Shown here: piece by piece, positions 1 to 6,292 of the stretch | How positions within the stretch are numbered: the stretch's first letter is position 1 | How the letters are laid out: the number at the start of each line of letters is the position of its first letter | Assembly (NCBI GenBank): GCA_016297855.1 | Contig: JAEDFW010000099.1 | Span: forward strand, 1 to 6,371 | Reading direction: 5' to 3' | Origin: Oscillospiraceae bacterium | GTDB lineage: Bacteria > Bacillota > Clostridia > Oscillospirales > Oscillospiraceae | DNA length: 6,371 nucleotides | The notes under the pieces: model-generated | Databases searched by the model: none | What the model saw: the letters and a program-made list of their open reading frames with translations, nothing else | Told to the model about the DNA's origin: nothing | Program-made: the position numbers and the translations under genes

Positions 1-352
1 TCTCCTTCGTCGTGGTCTTGCCCACGCTTCCGGTGATGCCGATGACCTTGATGCCGAGCCGCGACCGGTATCCGGCCGCAATGGCACCGAAGGCGCGCAG
101 CGTATCTTCCACCTCAATGACCGGCAGGCCGTCTATCGGCTGGCTGACCAGCGCGGCAGCCGCACCGTTCAGAAGCGCAGTTTTCACAAAGTCGTGTCCA
201 TCGACCCGTTCCCCCTTGAGCGCTACGAACAGATCGCCCGCATGGATATGCCGCGAATCCGACTGCACGCCCGTGACCGAAATGTCCGCATATTCCGGCA
301 GCACGCGGCCGCCGCACCATTCGGCGATTTGTTTCAGCGTCAGTTCCTTCAT
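1..352 (-). CDS. murF: MurF, UDP-MurNAc-tripeptide--D-alanyl-D-alanine ligase (N-terminal part, cut by window edge)
   Basis: MurF is the cytoplasmic ATP-dependent ligase that adds the D-Ala-D-Ala dipeptide to UDP-MurNAc-tripeptide, the last cytoplasmic amino-acid addition in peptidoglycan precursor synthesis. Only the first 117 codons are present and the gene continues past base 1. The protein begins MKELTLKQIAEWCGG and has the Mur N-terminal substrate-binding segment (SDSRHIHAGDLFVAL, about residues 31-45). It then enters the central ATPase domain, with the P-loop GITGSVGKTTTKE at about residues 105-117. A glycine-serine P-loop followed by TTTKE is the form usual in MurF, whereas MurE has GTNGKTTS. 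The ATG overlaps the murE stop by four bases (ATGA), which points to translational coupling. A Shine-Dalgarno GGAGAG lies a few bases upstream inside murE. Its place directly after murE is usual for Clostridia. Confidence 0.95.
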   Translation of the reverse strand, partial: MKELTLKQIAEWCGGRVLPEYADISVTGVQSDSRHIHAGDLFVALKGERVDGHDFVKTALLNGAAAALVSQPIDGLPVIEVEDTLRAFGAIAAGYRSRLGIKVIGITGSVGKTTTKE

Positions 353-1800
353 GTTTCTCTCTCCAAATATGCCGCTACGATTTCTCTTTCATCCATATGA
401 TGCTTCACATGGTTCACTTCCTGATACGTCTCATGTCCCTTGCCGCAAAGTACAATCACGTCGCCGGGACGGGCGTTTGCCAGTGCCCACTCGATCGCTT
501 CGACCCGGTTTTCGATCACGCGGTAACCGTGAGGCACATTTTTCATACCTGCGACGATGTCGTTTATGATCGCCATCGGCGATTCCGTGCGTGGATTGTC
601 CGAGGTCACGATGCTGTAGTCTGCCAGTCTTCCCGCCGCTTCGCCCATGATCGGCCGCTTATACGGGTCTCGGTCACCGCCGCAGCCAAACACGGCGATG
701 AGCCTGCCTTCGCAGAATCCTCTCACGGTACGCAGGATATTTTCCAGACTGTCAGGCGTATGCGAGTAGTCGATCAGCACCGTGTACTCTTTTCCCGGCG
801 TCGGCACAACTTCCGCCCTGCCCTTCACACCGCTGCTGTTTGCCAGCGCAGCCGTGATTTTCTCAAGCGGCAATCCCAGCGCCAGTGCCGCGCCGATGAC
901 GCCCAGCGCGTTGTATACCGAAAACCTGCCTGGAATGGCAAGCTTTGCGTGCGCGCGGCAATCTTCATATACAGCGTCAAATGCCACGCCGCTTGCACGC
1001 AGCTCCAGATTTTCCGCGCGCAGCTGCGCAGTCTCACTGTGCACGCCGTAGGAAAGAATCCTGCAGCACGCGTCTCTGGTGATCTGCGCGCAATACGCGT
1101 CATCCGCATTCACAACGCCCGTTTCACACCGGGAAAACAGCATTGCCTTGGCTCTGCAGTATTCCTCCATCGTCTTGTGGAAATCCAGATGATCCTCTGT
1201 GAGGTTCGTAAACACACCTACACAAAAGCGTACCGTGTCCACGCGGCTGAGCACCAGCGCGTGCGAAGAGACCTCCATGATAACGTGCGTGCAGCCTGCG
1301 TGATACATCTCAGCAAAAAGCTGCTGCAGTTCATACGATTCCGGCGTTGTGCGCTCGGTCTCGATGACGGTATCACCGATCATATTCTGGATGGTACCGA
1401 TCAGCCCCACCTTTGCGCCGAGCGTCTGCTCGAGAACGGACTTGAGCAGATATGTGCTGGTTGTCTTACCGTTCGTGCCGGTGATACCGATCATGCACAT
1501 TTTCTCCGCCGGACGGCCGAACCAGTTTGCGCTCACTACTGCCAGCGCATGGCGCGTGGACGCGACCCTGATATACGGCACGGTGTCCTGCGGCGCATGC
1601 TCACACAGCACCGCCTGAGCGCCCTTTGCAGCCGCCATCGGAATAAACTTGTGTCCGTCTGCGGCAAAACCTGTCACTGCAACGAACAGCTCACCGGGTC
1701 TTACTTTTCTGGAATCATAGCTGACCCCCGTGATCTGCGACTGTAGGTCAGCCGTACACTCCAGAATCTCAAGTCCATCCAAAAGCGCAGAAAGCAGCAT
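349..1800 (-). CDS. murE: MurE, UDP-MurNAc-L-Ala-D-Glu--meso-diaminopimelate ligase
   Basis: This cytoplasmic ATP-dependent ligase adds the third amino acid to the UDP-MurNAc peptide. It has 483 residues, a normal MurE length, and all three Mur ligase domains. The N-terminal UDP-binding domain carries YDSRKVRPGELFVAV (28-42). The central ATPase domain has the P-loop GITGTNGKTTS (105-115), ERTTPES (149-155), MEVSSHAL (175-182), TNLTEDHLDFH (198-208), and K218 in the RAKAMLF segment at the position of the lysine that is carbamoylated in the family. The C-terminal domain has YSHTPDSL (345-352), FGCGGDRD (371-378), DNPRTE (401-406) and GKGHE (453-457). By family knowledge, DNPR is the meso-DAP signature, while L-lysine-adding enzymes differ there, so I infer meso-DAP as substrate. 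The ATG at 1800 has a strong Shine-Dalgarno GGGGAGGT (1807-1814) at six-base spacing. The gene starts 18 bases after the PBP stop and its TGA overlaps the murF start. Confidence 0.97.
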   Translation of the reverse strand: MLLSALLDGLEILECTADLQSQITGVSYDSRKVRPGELFVAVTGFAADGHKFIPMAAAKGAQAVLCEHAPQDTVPYIRVASTRHALAVVSANWFGRPAEKMCMIGITGTNGKTTSTYLLKSVLEQTLGAKVGLIGTIQNMIGDTVIETERTTPESYELQQLFAEMYHAGCTHVIMEVSSHALVLSRVDTVRFCVGVFTNLTEDHLDFHKTMEEYCRAKAMLFSRCETGVVNADDAYCAQITRDACCRILSYGVHSETAQLRAENLELRASGVAFDAVYEDCRAHAKLAIPGRFSVYNALGVIGAALALGLPLEKITAALANSSGVKGRAEVVPTPGKEYTVLIDYSHTPDSLENILRTVRGFCEGRLIAVFGCGGDRDPYKRPIMGEAAGRLADYSIVTSDNPRTESPMAIINDIVAGMKNVPHGYRVIENRVEAIEWALANARPGDVIVLCGKGHETYQEVNHVKHHMDEREIVAAYLERET

Positions 1801-1818
1801 GCGCGTACCTCCCCTGTA

Positions 1819-4218
1819 TCAGTCCGACGCTCCGCCGGTGGTAAATTCTACTGTAATTGTAGTCCCTCTGTCAACCTCTGTGCCTGCGGGAATATCCTGG
1901 TAGGCAACGGTCACATATACATCCGTGCGGTCGGTACCCTTGGCCTGCACATACACGCCTGCGTTCGTCGCCAGATAGTTGACGTCCGCCACACCATAGC
2001 CGATGAAGTCAGGAACCGTAACTTTCTCGGTCGATTTTTCCGCGCCCATGTATAGGATGATCTCAGACTGGCCGGGCACCTCCGCGCCCGCGGCAGGAAT
2101 CTGGTCGGTGACAGCTGCGCCGCTGCCGATCACGCGGTAGCTCAGGCTCTTTTCGCGCAGCGCCGCATCCGCCTCGCTCTCAGTCATACCCACAAGGTTC
2201 GGCACAGCAATGTTAACGCCGCGGATATCATCCGCCTCATAGTTTGGCTCCACGCCAAGATATGGCAAAATATCCGCGAACACGTCGCGCACGGTTGGCG
2301 CGGCCATCAGGCCGCCGGAGATATAATAGTTGTGCGGGGTATAACTGGTTCCCGCGATATAGTCCGGTGTATCGAGCGCCACCAGCACCACATACTGCGG
2401 ATCATCAATGGGCGCAACGCCAATGAAAGAGACGATCTTGTCCTCGACCTGCTTGCCGTTTTCATCGTATACGTCGATTTTTTCCGACGTACCCGTCTTG
2501 CCGCCCACGCGGTAGCCGGGCGTATGCGCGTTTTTGGCCGTGCCGTTGGTGACAACATATTCCATGAGCTCGCGCATGGTCGCTGACGTTTCCTCACTGA
2601 TGACCTGCCGCAGCACTGTGCGCTCGCTTTGCTCCACAACGTTTCCGTCGGTGTCAAGCACCTGGCTGACAATATGCGGCTCGAGCAGATATCCGCCGTT
2701 TACGACCGCCGCCACCGCGCGCACAAGCTGCAGCGGCGTCACACGGAACGTCTGGCCAAACGAACCCGAAATCAGCGAAGCGGTGCTCGGGCCCGTCAGC
2801 GCATTTTTGGAGAAAAAGTAACCCTTCGCCTCGCCGGGCATATCCACGCCCGTTTTTTCCAGGAAACCGAACGCCTCGACATAGTCGTAATATCGTTCAC
2901 CGCCAAGCGCGAGGCCGATGTTTGCGAAAGCGATGTTGCAGGAATTTCCAAGCGCCTCAGCCGTCGTCTGCTGCCCGTGGCCAACCGATTTCCAGCAAGA
3001 AAGCGTCTGTTCACGCCCTGCAAAATCCGCTTTGCCGCCGCAGTAGAACGAACTGTTCAGTGTGATTGCGCCGGAATCAAGCGCGGAGGCCATCGTGATG
3101 AGCTTGAATGTCGAGCCCGGCTCATAGCCGTCGGATACGCAGCGGTTTCGCCACTGACGCAGCCGCGCTGCCTCCACAGCCGAATTGTACGCAGCAATCT
3201 GCGTCTTGTAGCTCTCAGAGTTTTTGTCCAGTGCGATGGCATTCTGATACTGCTCCTCGAGCTCCTGTGCCAGTGCATCGTCATAGATCTGCTGATAGTT
3301 GTTGGGGTCGTAGCTTCCCAGCGTCGCCATTGCCAGAATATCGCCGGTGTTCACGTCCATCACGATGCCGAATGCGCCATTGAGAATGTCGAATTTTTCG
3401 ATCGCCGACTCCAGATTTTTCTCCAGATAATACTGTATCGTCGTATCAAGCGTCAGCACAAGGCTGTCACCGTCAGACGCGTCGTAGTATTTTTCATAGG
3501 TATAGAGCATCTCCGAGCCATAGTTGCCCTTGGTGGTCACAACTTTCCCCGCCGTGCCCTGCAGAAGCGAATCGTAATATGCCTCAATGCCTTCCGCACC
3601 TACGTTGTCACCGCTCACGAAGCCCAGCACCTGCGCCGCCAGCGAGGAATACGGGTAATACCGCTTTGCATCCGTCTCCAGATACACGCCCGTGATGTCG
3701 TTTTCATTGATAAACTCGCGCACCTCGTCGGCCAATTCCTCCGAGATCTTCCTGCGGATTACCTTGTAGCGATAGGCCGTATCCTCAGCCTGTTTATAGA
3801 TCAGCTCCTGCTCCACGTCCAGAATCTGCGACAAACCGACTGCAATTTTGTTCAGAAGCCCCGCATTTTCCGGCTCCTCCATCTTTTTTGCGATCTCATT
3901 GGGATCAATGAACACCGTCTCCACCGTTGTGGACGAAGCGAGGATATTCATGTTTCTGTCGTAGATCACGCCGCGGTTGGCCGTGAGTTTGGTGTAGCGT
4001 GTCTGATTGTTGATCGCCAGCGTCTCATAGTAATCGTGCTCAACGATCATCAGCTTGTAGAGCGTAGCGATCAGCGGAATAAACGCAACAATGCCGCATA
4101 CGATCATCAAAACCAATGTGCGGCGCAGGATCATCCGGTTCGCGCGTTGCTTGCTCTCGGCGGGTGTGAGCCGTACGTGCGTATTCTTTTTGGGAAAATG
4201 AAGAACTTTGCGTGCCAT
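1819..4218 (-). CDS. ftsI: Class B penicillin-binding protein (FtsI/SpoVD type) with two PASTA domains
   Basis: This is a membrane-anchored transpeptidase that cross-links peptidoglycan outside the cell, most likely at the division septum with FtsW and FtsL. It has 799 residues from the chosen start. A basic cytoplasmic N-terminus is followed by one membrane span (about 34-57), then the PBP dimerisation domain beginning at TANRGVIYDRNMN (about 79-91). The transpeptidase domain has catalytic Ser369 in EPGSTFK, the SxN motif S426-C427-N428 and KTG at 574-576 (GGKTGTSEK). Two C-terminal PASTA repeats start at VPNLVGMT (about 672-726) and VPDFIGYG (about 735-794). Oddities are a charged insertion (about 307-353) just before the active serine and cysteines 393, 408 and 427 around the active site. 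An in-frame TTG at 4245 would add nine residues but lacks a ribosome site. The ATG at 4218 has AGAAAGG six bases upstream. Two PASTA repeats recall Bacillus PBP2B, while the cysteines recall SpoVD, so the symbol is by role and not certain. Confidence 0.93.
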   Translation of the reverse strand: MARKVLHFPKKNTHVRLTPAESKQRANRMILRRTLVLMIVCGIVAFIPLIATLYKLMIVEHDYYETLAINNQTRYTKLTANRGVIYDRNMNILASSTTVETVFIDPNEIAKKMEEPENAGLLNKIAVGLSQILDVEQELIYKQAEDTAYRYKVIRRKISEELADEVREFINENDITGVYLETDAKRYYPYSSLAAQVLGFVSGDNVGAEGIEAYYDSLLQGTAGKVVTTKGNYGSEMLYTYEKYYDASDGDSLVLTLDTTIQYYLEKNLESAIEKFDILNGAFGIVMDVNTGDILAMATLGSYDPNNYQQIYDDALAQELEEQYQNAIALDKNSESYKTQIAAYNSAVEAARLRQWRNRCVSDGYEPGSTFKLITMASALDSGAITLNSSFYCGGKADFAGREQTLSCWKSVGHGQQTTAEALGNSCNIAFANIGLALGGERYYDYVEAFGFLEKTGVDMPGEAKGYFFSKNALTGPSTASLISGSFGQTFRVTPLQLVRAVAAVVNGGYLLEPHIVSQVLDTDGNVVEQSERTVLRQVISEETSATMRELMEYVVTNGTAKNAHTPGYRVGGKTGTSEKIDVYDENGKQVEDKIVSFIGVAPIDDPQYVVLVALDTPDYIAGTSYTPHNYYISGGLMAAPTVRDVFADILPYLGVEPNYEADDIRGVNIAVPNLVGMTESEADAALREKSLSYRVIGSGAAVTDQIPAAGAEVPGQSEIILYMGAEKSTEKVTVPDFIGYGVADVNYLATNAGVYVQAKGTDRTDVYVTVAYQDIPAGTEVDRGTTITVEFTTGGASD

Positions 4219-4224
4219 GTTCTG

Positions 4225-4231
4225 CCTTTCT
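4225..4231 (-). promoter_or_regulatory. Ribosome binding site deciding the PBP start
   Basis: The minus strand reads AGAAAGG followed by a six-base spacer and then ATG at 4218. The competing in-frame TTG at 4245 has only GAAAACCGCCCTCTT upstream, which is the 3' arm of a hairpin and has no purine-rich site. This favours the ATG and a 799-residue protein. Confidence 0.75.
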
Positions 4232-4243
4232 GACGCAGTTGTC

Positions 4244-4278
4244 AAAAGAGGGCGGTTTTCCTGCAGTCAACCGCCCTC
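4244..4278 (-). terminator. GC-rich hairpin with U4 tail between ftsL and the PBP gene (attenuator or weak terminator candidate)
   Basis: On the minus strand GAGGGCGGTT (4278-4269) and AACCGCCCTC (4257-4248) form a perfect 10-bp stem with seven G-C pairs. The 11-base loop contains CTGCAG, and TTTT (4247-4244) follows directly. This is the shape of an intrinsic terminator, but the U tract is only four long and the element sits inside an otherwise tight operon, 36 bases after the ftsL stop and 25 bases before the PBP ATG. It may be a partial terminator that lowers PBP expression, or an RNA processing or stability element. The structure is seen in the sequence and its function is inferred. Confidence 0.6.
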
Positions 4279-4314
4279 GTAACATTCTTATTGCCGGAGC
4301 CTGTCTGCTTCAAT

Positions 4315-4860
4315 CTATGCCGATGCCGGGCGCAGATATGCAATGAGGCTCGAAACGCTCTGTTCGATTGTCTGCACGATCTCGCCGATGAGGCTCGTTC
4401 TGGTCTGCTGATAGATCTCTGCGCGGTCGCTGCCGGAGAGATTCACATAGACGATCTGCTCCGTCTCCGGCGCGCGCAGACCAAGTTCTGCCGCGCGCTG
4501 CTTGATGGCATCGAGATCGATTTTCCCTTCGTATTTGCTCTTGAGCAGCGTCTGCTGCGCATTCAGTTCCTGCAGCTGCGACTCAAGCCTGCTTACCTCG
4601 GTGCTCGCCTCATACAGCTGCACATAGCCGAAAATAACCAGCACCAGCATGCACGCAGCCGCCATCATGCCAAACAGCGTAAACGGCGCGACAGCCGTTT
4701 TGGCACGGACGCGCTTTTGCCGCTGCGGAAGCGGCTGCTCATCGGGAAGCTGTCGGGGCCGTTCGAGCGGCTGCGCGGCATTCGAGCGGAAATCCACGGA
4801 GTACACATCATAGGCCGCCGCGCCGTTCGCGCCGTAGTACCGTCTTTTCTCATCCGCCAT
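4315..4860 (-). CDS. ftsL: FtsL-like cell division protein (bitopic, coiled coil)
   Basis: FtsL proteins are small single-span membrane proteins that join DivIB/FtsQ and DivIC/FtsB and activate the septal FtsW-class B PBP synthase. This 181-residue product has a charged, proline-rich cytoplasmic N-terminus (1-55), one membrane span (about 58-80, containing MMAAACMLVLVIFGYV), and an extracellular heptad-like coiled coil (about 81-112, SRLESQLQELNAQQTLLK). It continues into KIDLDAIKQRAAELGLRAP and EQIVYV (to about 139), the turn and strand usual in FtsL/DivIC. A further 42 residues form an unusual amphipathic tail. Family sequence conservation is low, so the call rests on this topology and on its position between rsmH and the class B PBP. 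A GTG at 4869 is in frame, but it forms the last base of the Shine-Dalgarno AAAGGAG, so the ATG at 4860 is preferred. It starts 24 bases after rsmH. Confidence 0.85.
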   Translation of the reverse strand: MADEKRRYYGANGAAAYDVYSVDFRSNAAQPLERPRQLPDEQPLPQRQKRVRAKTAVAPFTLFGMMAAACMLVLVIFGYVQLYEASTEVSRLESQLQELNAQQTLLKSKYEGKIDLDAIKQRAAELGLRAPETEQIVYVNLSGSDRAEIYQQTRTSLIGEIVQTIEQSVSSLIAYLRPASA

Positions 4861-4868
4861 GATGCGCA

Positions 4869-4875
4869 CTCCTTT
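4869..4875 (-). promoter_or_regulatory. Ribosome binding site deciding the ftsL start
   Basis: The minus strand reads AAAGGAG, then the eight bases TGCGCATC, then ATG at 4860. The spacing is ideal. The alternative GTG start at 4869 would use the final G of this site and would have only GATGGAAAGGA directly against it, which is too close. Confidence 0.75.
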
Positions 4876-4884
4876 CCATCAGAA

Positions 4885-5817
4885 TTACAGCTTTTCGCAC
4901 ACGCGCAGCTTTGCGCTGCGGGCACGGGGATTCTGCTCGACCTCCTCCACCGTAGAAACGATGGGTTTTCTGGTGAACAGCTGCACCTGCGGCGTTTTTC
5001 CGCAGACGCAAACGGGGAAATTCGGTGGGCAGGTACAGCCTCTTGCTGCCTGCGCCATCGCATTTTTGACGATACGATCCTCCAGCGAGTGGAACGTGAT
5101 AACCGCCAGTCTTCCGCCGGGCGCCAGGTGTTCGATTGCCGCGCGCATCATCAGGCTGACGGCGCCAAGTTCATCGTTGACCGCAATGCGGATGGCCTGA
5201 AAACTCCGTTTGGCCGGATGCTGCTTTTCGCGCAGCGCCTTGTCCGGCATCGCGGACTTGATGATTTCCACCAGTTCCAGCGTCGTCTCGATTGGCCGGT
5301 CAGCCCGTACATGGTCGATGGCAGCGGCGATCTGCGGCGCGTACCGCTCCTCGCCGTATTCGTATAGAATCCTGCGAAGTTCGTCCTTCGGCCAGTTGTT
5401 CACGATATCAAACGCCGTCAGGCTGTCATCGCGGTTCATACGCATATCCAGCGGTGCATCGGTCATATAGGAAAAGCCGCGCGAACCGTCGTCAAGCTGC
5501 GGTGACGAAACGCCGAGATCAAACAGCATCCCGTCAAACGCATTGATGCCAACTGTCCTGCAGATTTTATCAATATTTGCAAAATTGTCGTGGACAAGCG
5601 TGACCTTGCTTTTGTAGCGCTTCAGTCGCTCGGCCGCGGCCTCCAGCGCCACTGCATCACGGTCTACTCCCACAAGACGGCCTGTCGTGAGCTGCTTGCA
5701 GATCTGCAGGGAATGTCCCGCTCCACCAAGCGTTCCGTCCAGATATACGCCGTCAGGATGAATATTGAGCGCCTCCATGCACTCCCACAGAAGCACGGAC
5801 TGGTGTACAAATTTCAT
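4885..5817 (-). CDS. rsmH: RsmH (MraW), 16S rRNA (cytosine(1402)-N(4))-methyltransferase
   Basis: RsmH is a cytoplasmic S-adenosylmethionine-dependent enzyme that N4-methylates C1402 in the ribosomal P site of 16S rRNA. The 310-residue product has the family's usual length and motifs: HQSVLLWE (5-12), the SAM-binding DGTLGGAGHS (27-36), GVDRD (50-54), FDLGVSSPQLD (99-109), DMRMNR (124-129), HPAKRSFQAIRI (200-211), ITFHSLEDRIVK (240-251) and the C-terminal NPRARSAKLR (296-305). A four-cysteine knot CTC..CVC (261-272) is present, a common feature of the family. The ATG shares its A with the last base of the mraZ TGA (TGATG), so translation is probably coupled. The strong GGAGG (5831-5835) lies 13 bases upstream inside mraZ, rather far for independent initiation. 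Its position directly after mraZ is conserved across many bacteria. Confidence 0.98.
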   Translation of the reverse strand: MKFVHQSVLLWECMEALNIHPDGVYLDGTLGGAGHSLQICKQLTTGRLVGVDRDAVALEAAAERLKRYKSKVTLVHDNFANIDKICRTVGINAFDGMLFDLGVSSPQLDDGSRGFSYMTDAPLDMRMNRDDSLTAFDIVNNWPKDELRRILYEYGEERYAPQIAAAIDHVRADRPIETTLELVEIIKSAMPDKALREKQHPAKRSFQAIRIAVNDELGAVSLMMRAAIEHLAPGGRLAVITFHSLEDRIVKNAMAQAARGCTCPPNFPVCVCGKTPQVQLFTRKPIVSTVEEVEQNPRARSAKLRVCEKL

Positions 5818-6233
5818 CAGAAGCCAAGCTCCTCCATCACAGCCGCCAGATTCTCCGGCGTCAGTGTCTCGCGTTCCAGCGCCTCATAGGCTTCGCTGTC
5901 CCAGATCTCCGCATGGCCGCCCTGGCCGATAAACGTGACCTCCTGCTGCAGGCCCGCATACTGCCGCAGCTCCGCCGGGATCAGAAAACGTCCCTGCTTG
6001 TCAGGCTCACACTTGGCAGCATTTGCAAAGAGAAACCGCATTTTTCTCGCCTGCACGATCGGCAGTGCGTTGTATTTATCCAGAATGTTCTGCCAGCCAG
6101 CCTCGGTATAGACGCTCAGGCAGTGATCCAGGCCAAGCGTCACATAAAACGCGTCGCCCAGTTCTTCGCGCAGCTTCGAGGGAACGAACAGCCGCCCCTT
6201 CGGGTCAACCGTGTGCTTGTATTTTCCGTACAT
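5817..6233 (-). CDS. mraZ: MraZ, transcriptional regulator of the division/cell wall cluster
   Basis: MraZ is a ring-forming DNA-binding protein of the SpoVT/AbrB swapped-hairpin fold that binds short repeats ahead of its own gene and tunes the dcw operon. The 138-residue product, close to the usual length, contains the two tandem half-domains, each with the family signature: DPKGRLFVPSKLR (10-22) and DKQGRFLIPAELR (78-90). The N-terminus MYGKYKHTVD is typical. The ATG at 6233 follows GAGGTGA (6240-6246) at six-base spacing. It is the first gene of the operon, with a promoter and repeat array directly upstream, which supports autoregulation. MraZ represses its operon in Escherichia coli and is reported as an activator in mollicutes, so the sign here is not known. 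Confidence 0.98.
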   Translation of the reverse strand: MYGKYKHTVDPKGRLFVPSKLREELGDAFYVTLGLDHCLSVYTEAGWQNILDKYNALPIVQARKMRFLFANAAKCEPDKQGRFLIPAELRQYAGLQQEVTFIGQGGHAEIWDSEAYEALERETLTPENLAAVMEELGF

Positions 6234-6237
6234 TCCC

Positions 6238-6285
6238 TCTCACCTCGCTCCATTTTAATCTTTTTTACTCCACTTAGCTCCACTT
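6238..6285 (-). promoter_or_regulatory. MraZ operator: 10-bp-phased direct repeats in the mraZ leader
   Basis: Reading the minus strand in 10-base steps gives AAGTGGAG (6285-6278), AAGTGGAG (6275-6268), AAAAAGAT (6265-6258, degenerate), AAATGGAG (6255-6248) and AGGTGAGA (6245-6238, partial). Two copies are identical and one differs by a single base. The spacing matches known MraZ sites, which are short TGG-containing repeats one helical turn apart, as expected for a ring of subunits contacting one DNA face. The array starts at the predicted transcription start, and its last slot covers the mraZ ribosome binding site. Assignment to MraZ is by analogy and adjacency. Confidence 0.8.
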
Positions 6286-6292
6286 CACATAT

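Noticed and set aside
12..569. Plus-strand open frame of 185 codons at the left edge
   Set aside because: It covers the murF start and murE end antisense. The product is low-complexity Ser/Arg/Pro-rich with no family.
397..1746. Plus-strand open frame of 449 codons opposite murE
   Set aside because: It is antisense to a full-length MurE with all motifs. The composition is biased to His, Arg and Cys and no family is recognised.
1801..1818. Possible regulatory site between the PBP gene and murE
   Set aside because: The 18 bases are accounted for by the murE ribosome binding site and spacer; no promoter or hairpin fits.
2629..4233. Plus-strand open frame of 534 codons opposite the PBP gene
   Set aside because: It is a mirror of GC-rich minus-strand coding. 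The product is rich in Arg, His, Cys and Val with no recognisable domain, while the minus strand encodes a complete transpeptidase.
4217..4245. Perfect TTGACA on the minus strand at 4245-4240 as an internal -35 box
   Set aside because: At 17-base spacing the -10 position reads GAACAT, only three of six matches, and it would overlap the PBP ATG. No convincing promoter.
4291..5367. Plus-strand open frame of 358 codons spanning ftsL and rsmH
   Set aside because: It crosses two well-supported minus-strand genes and has no domain, so it is a shadow frame.
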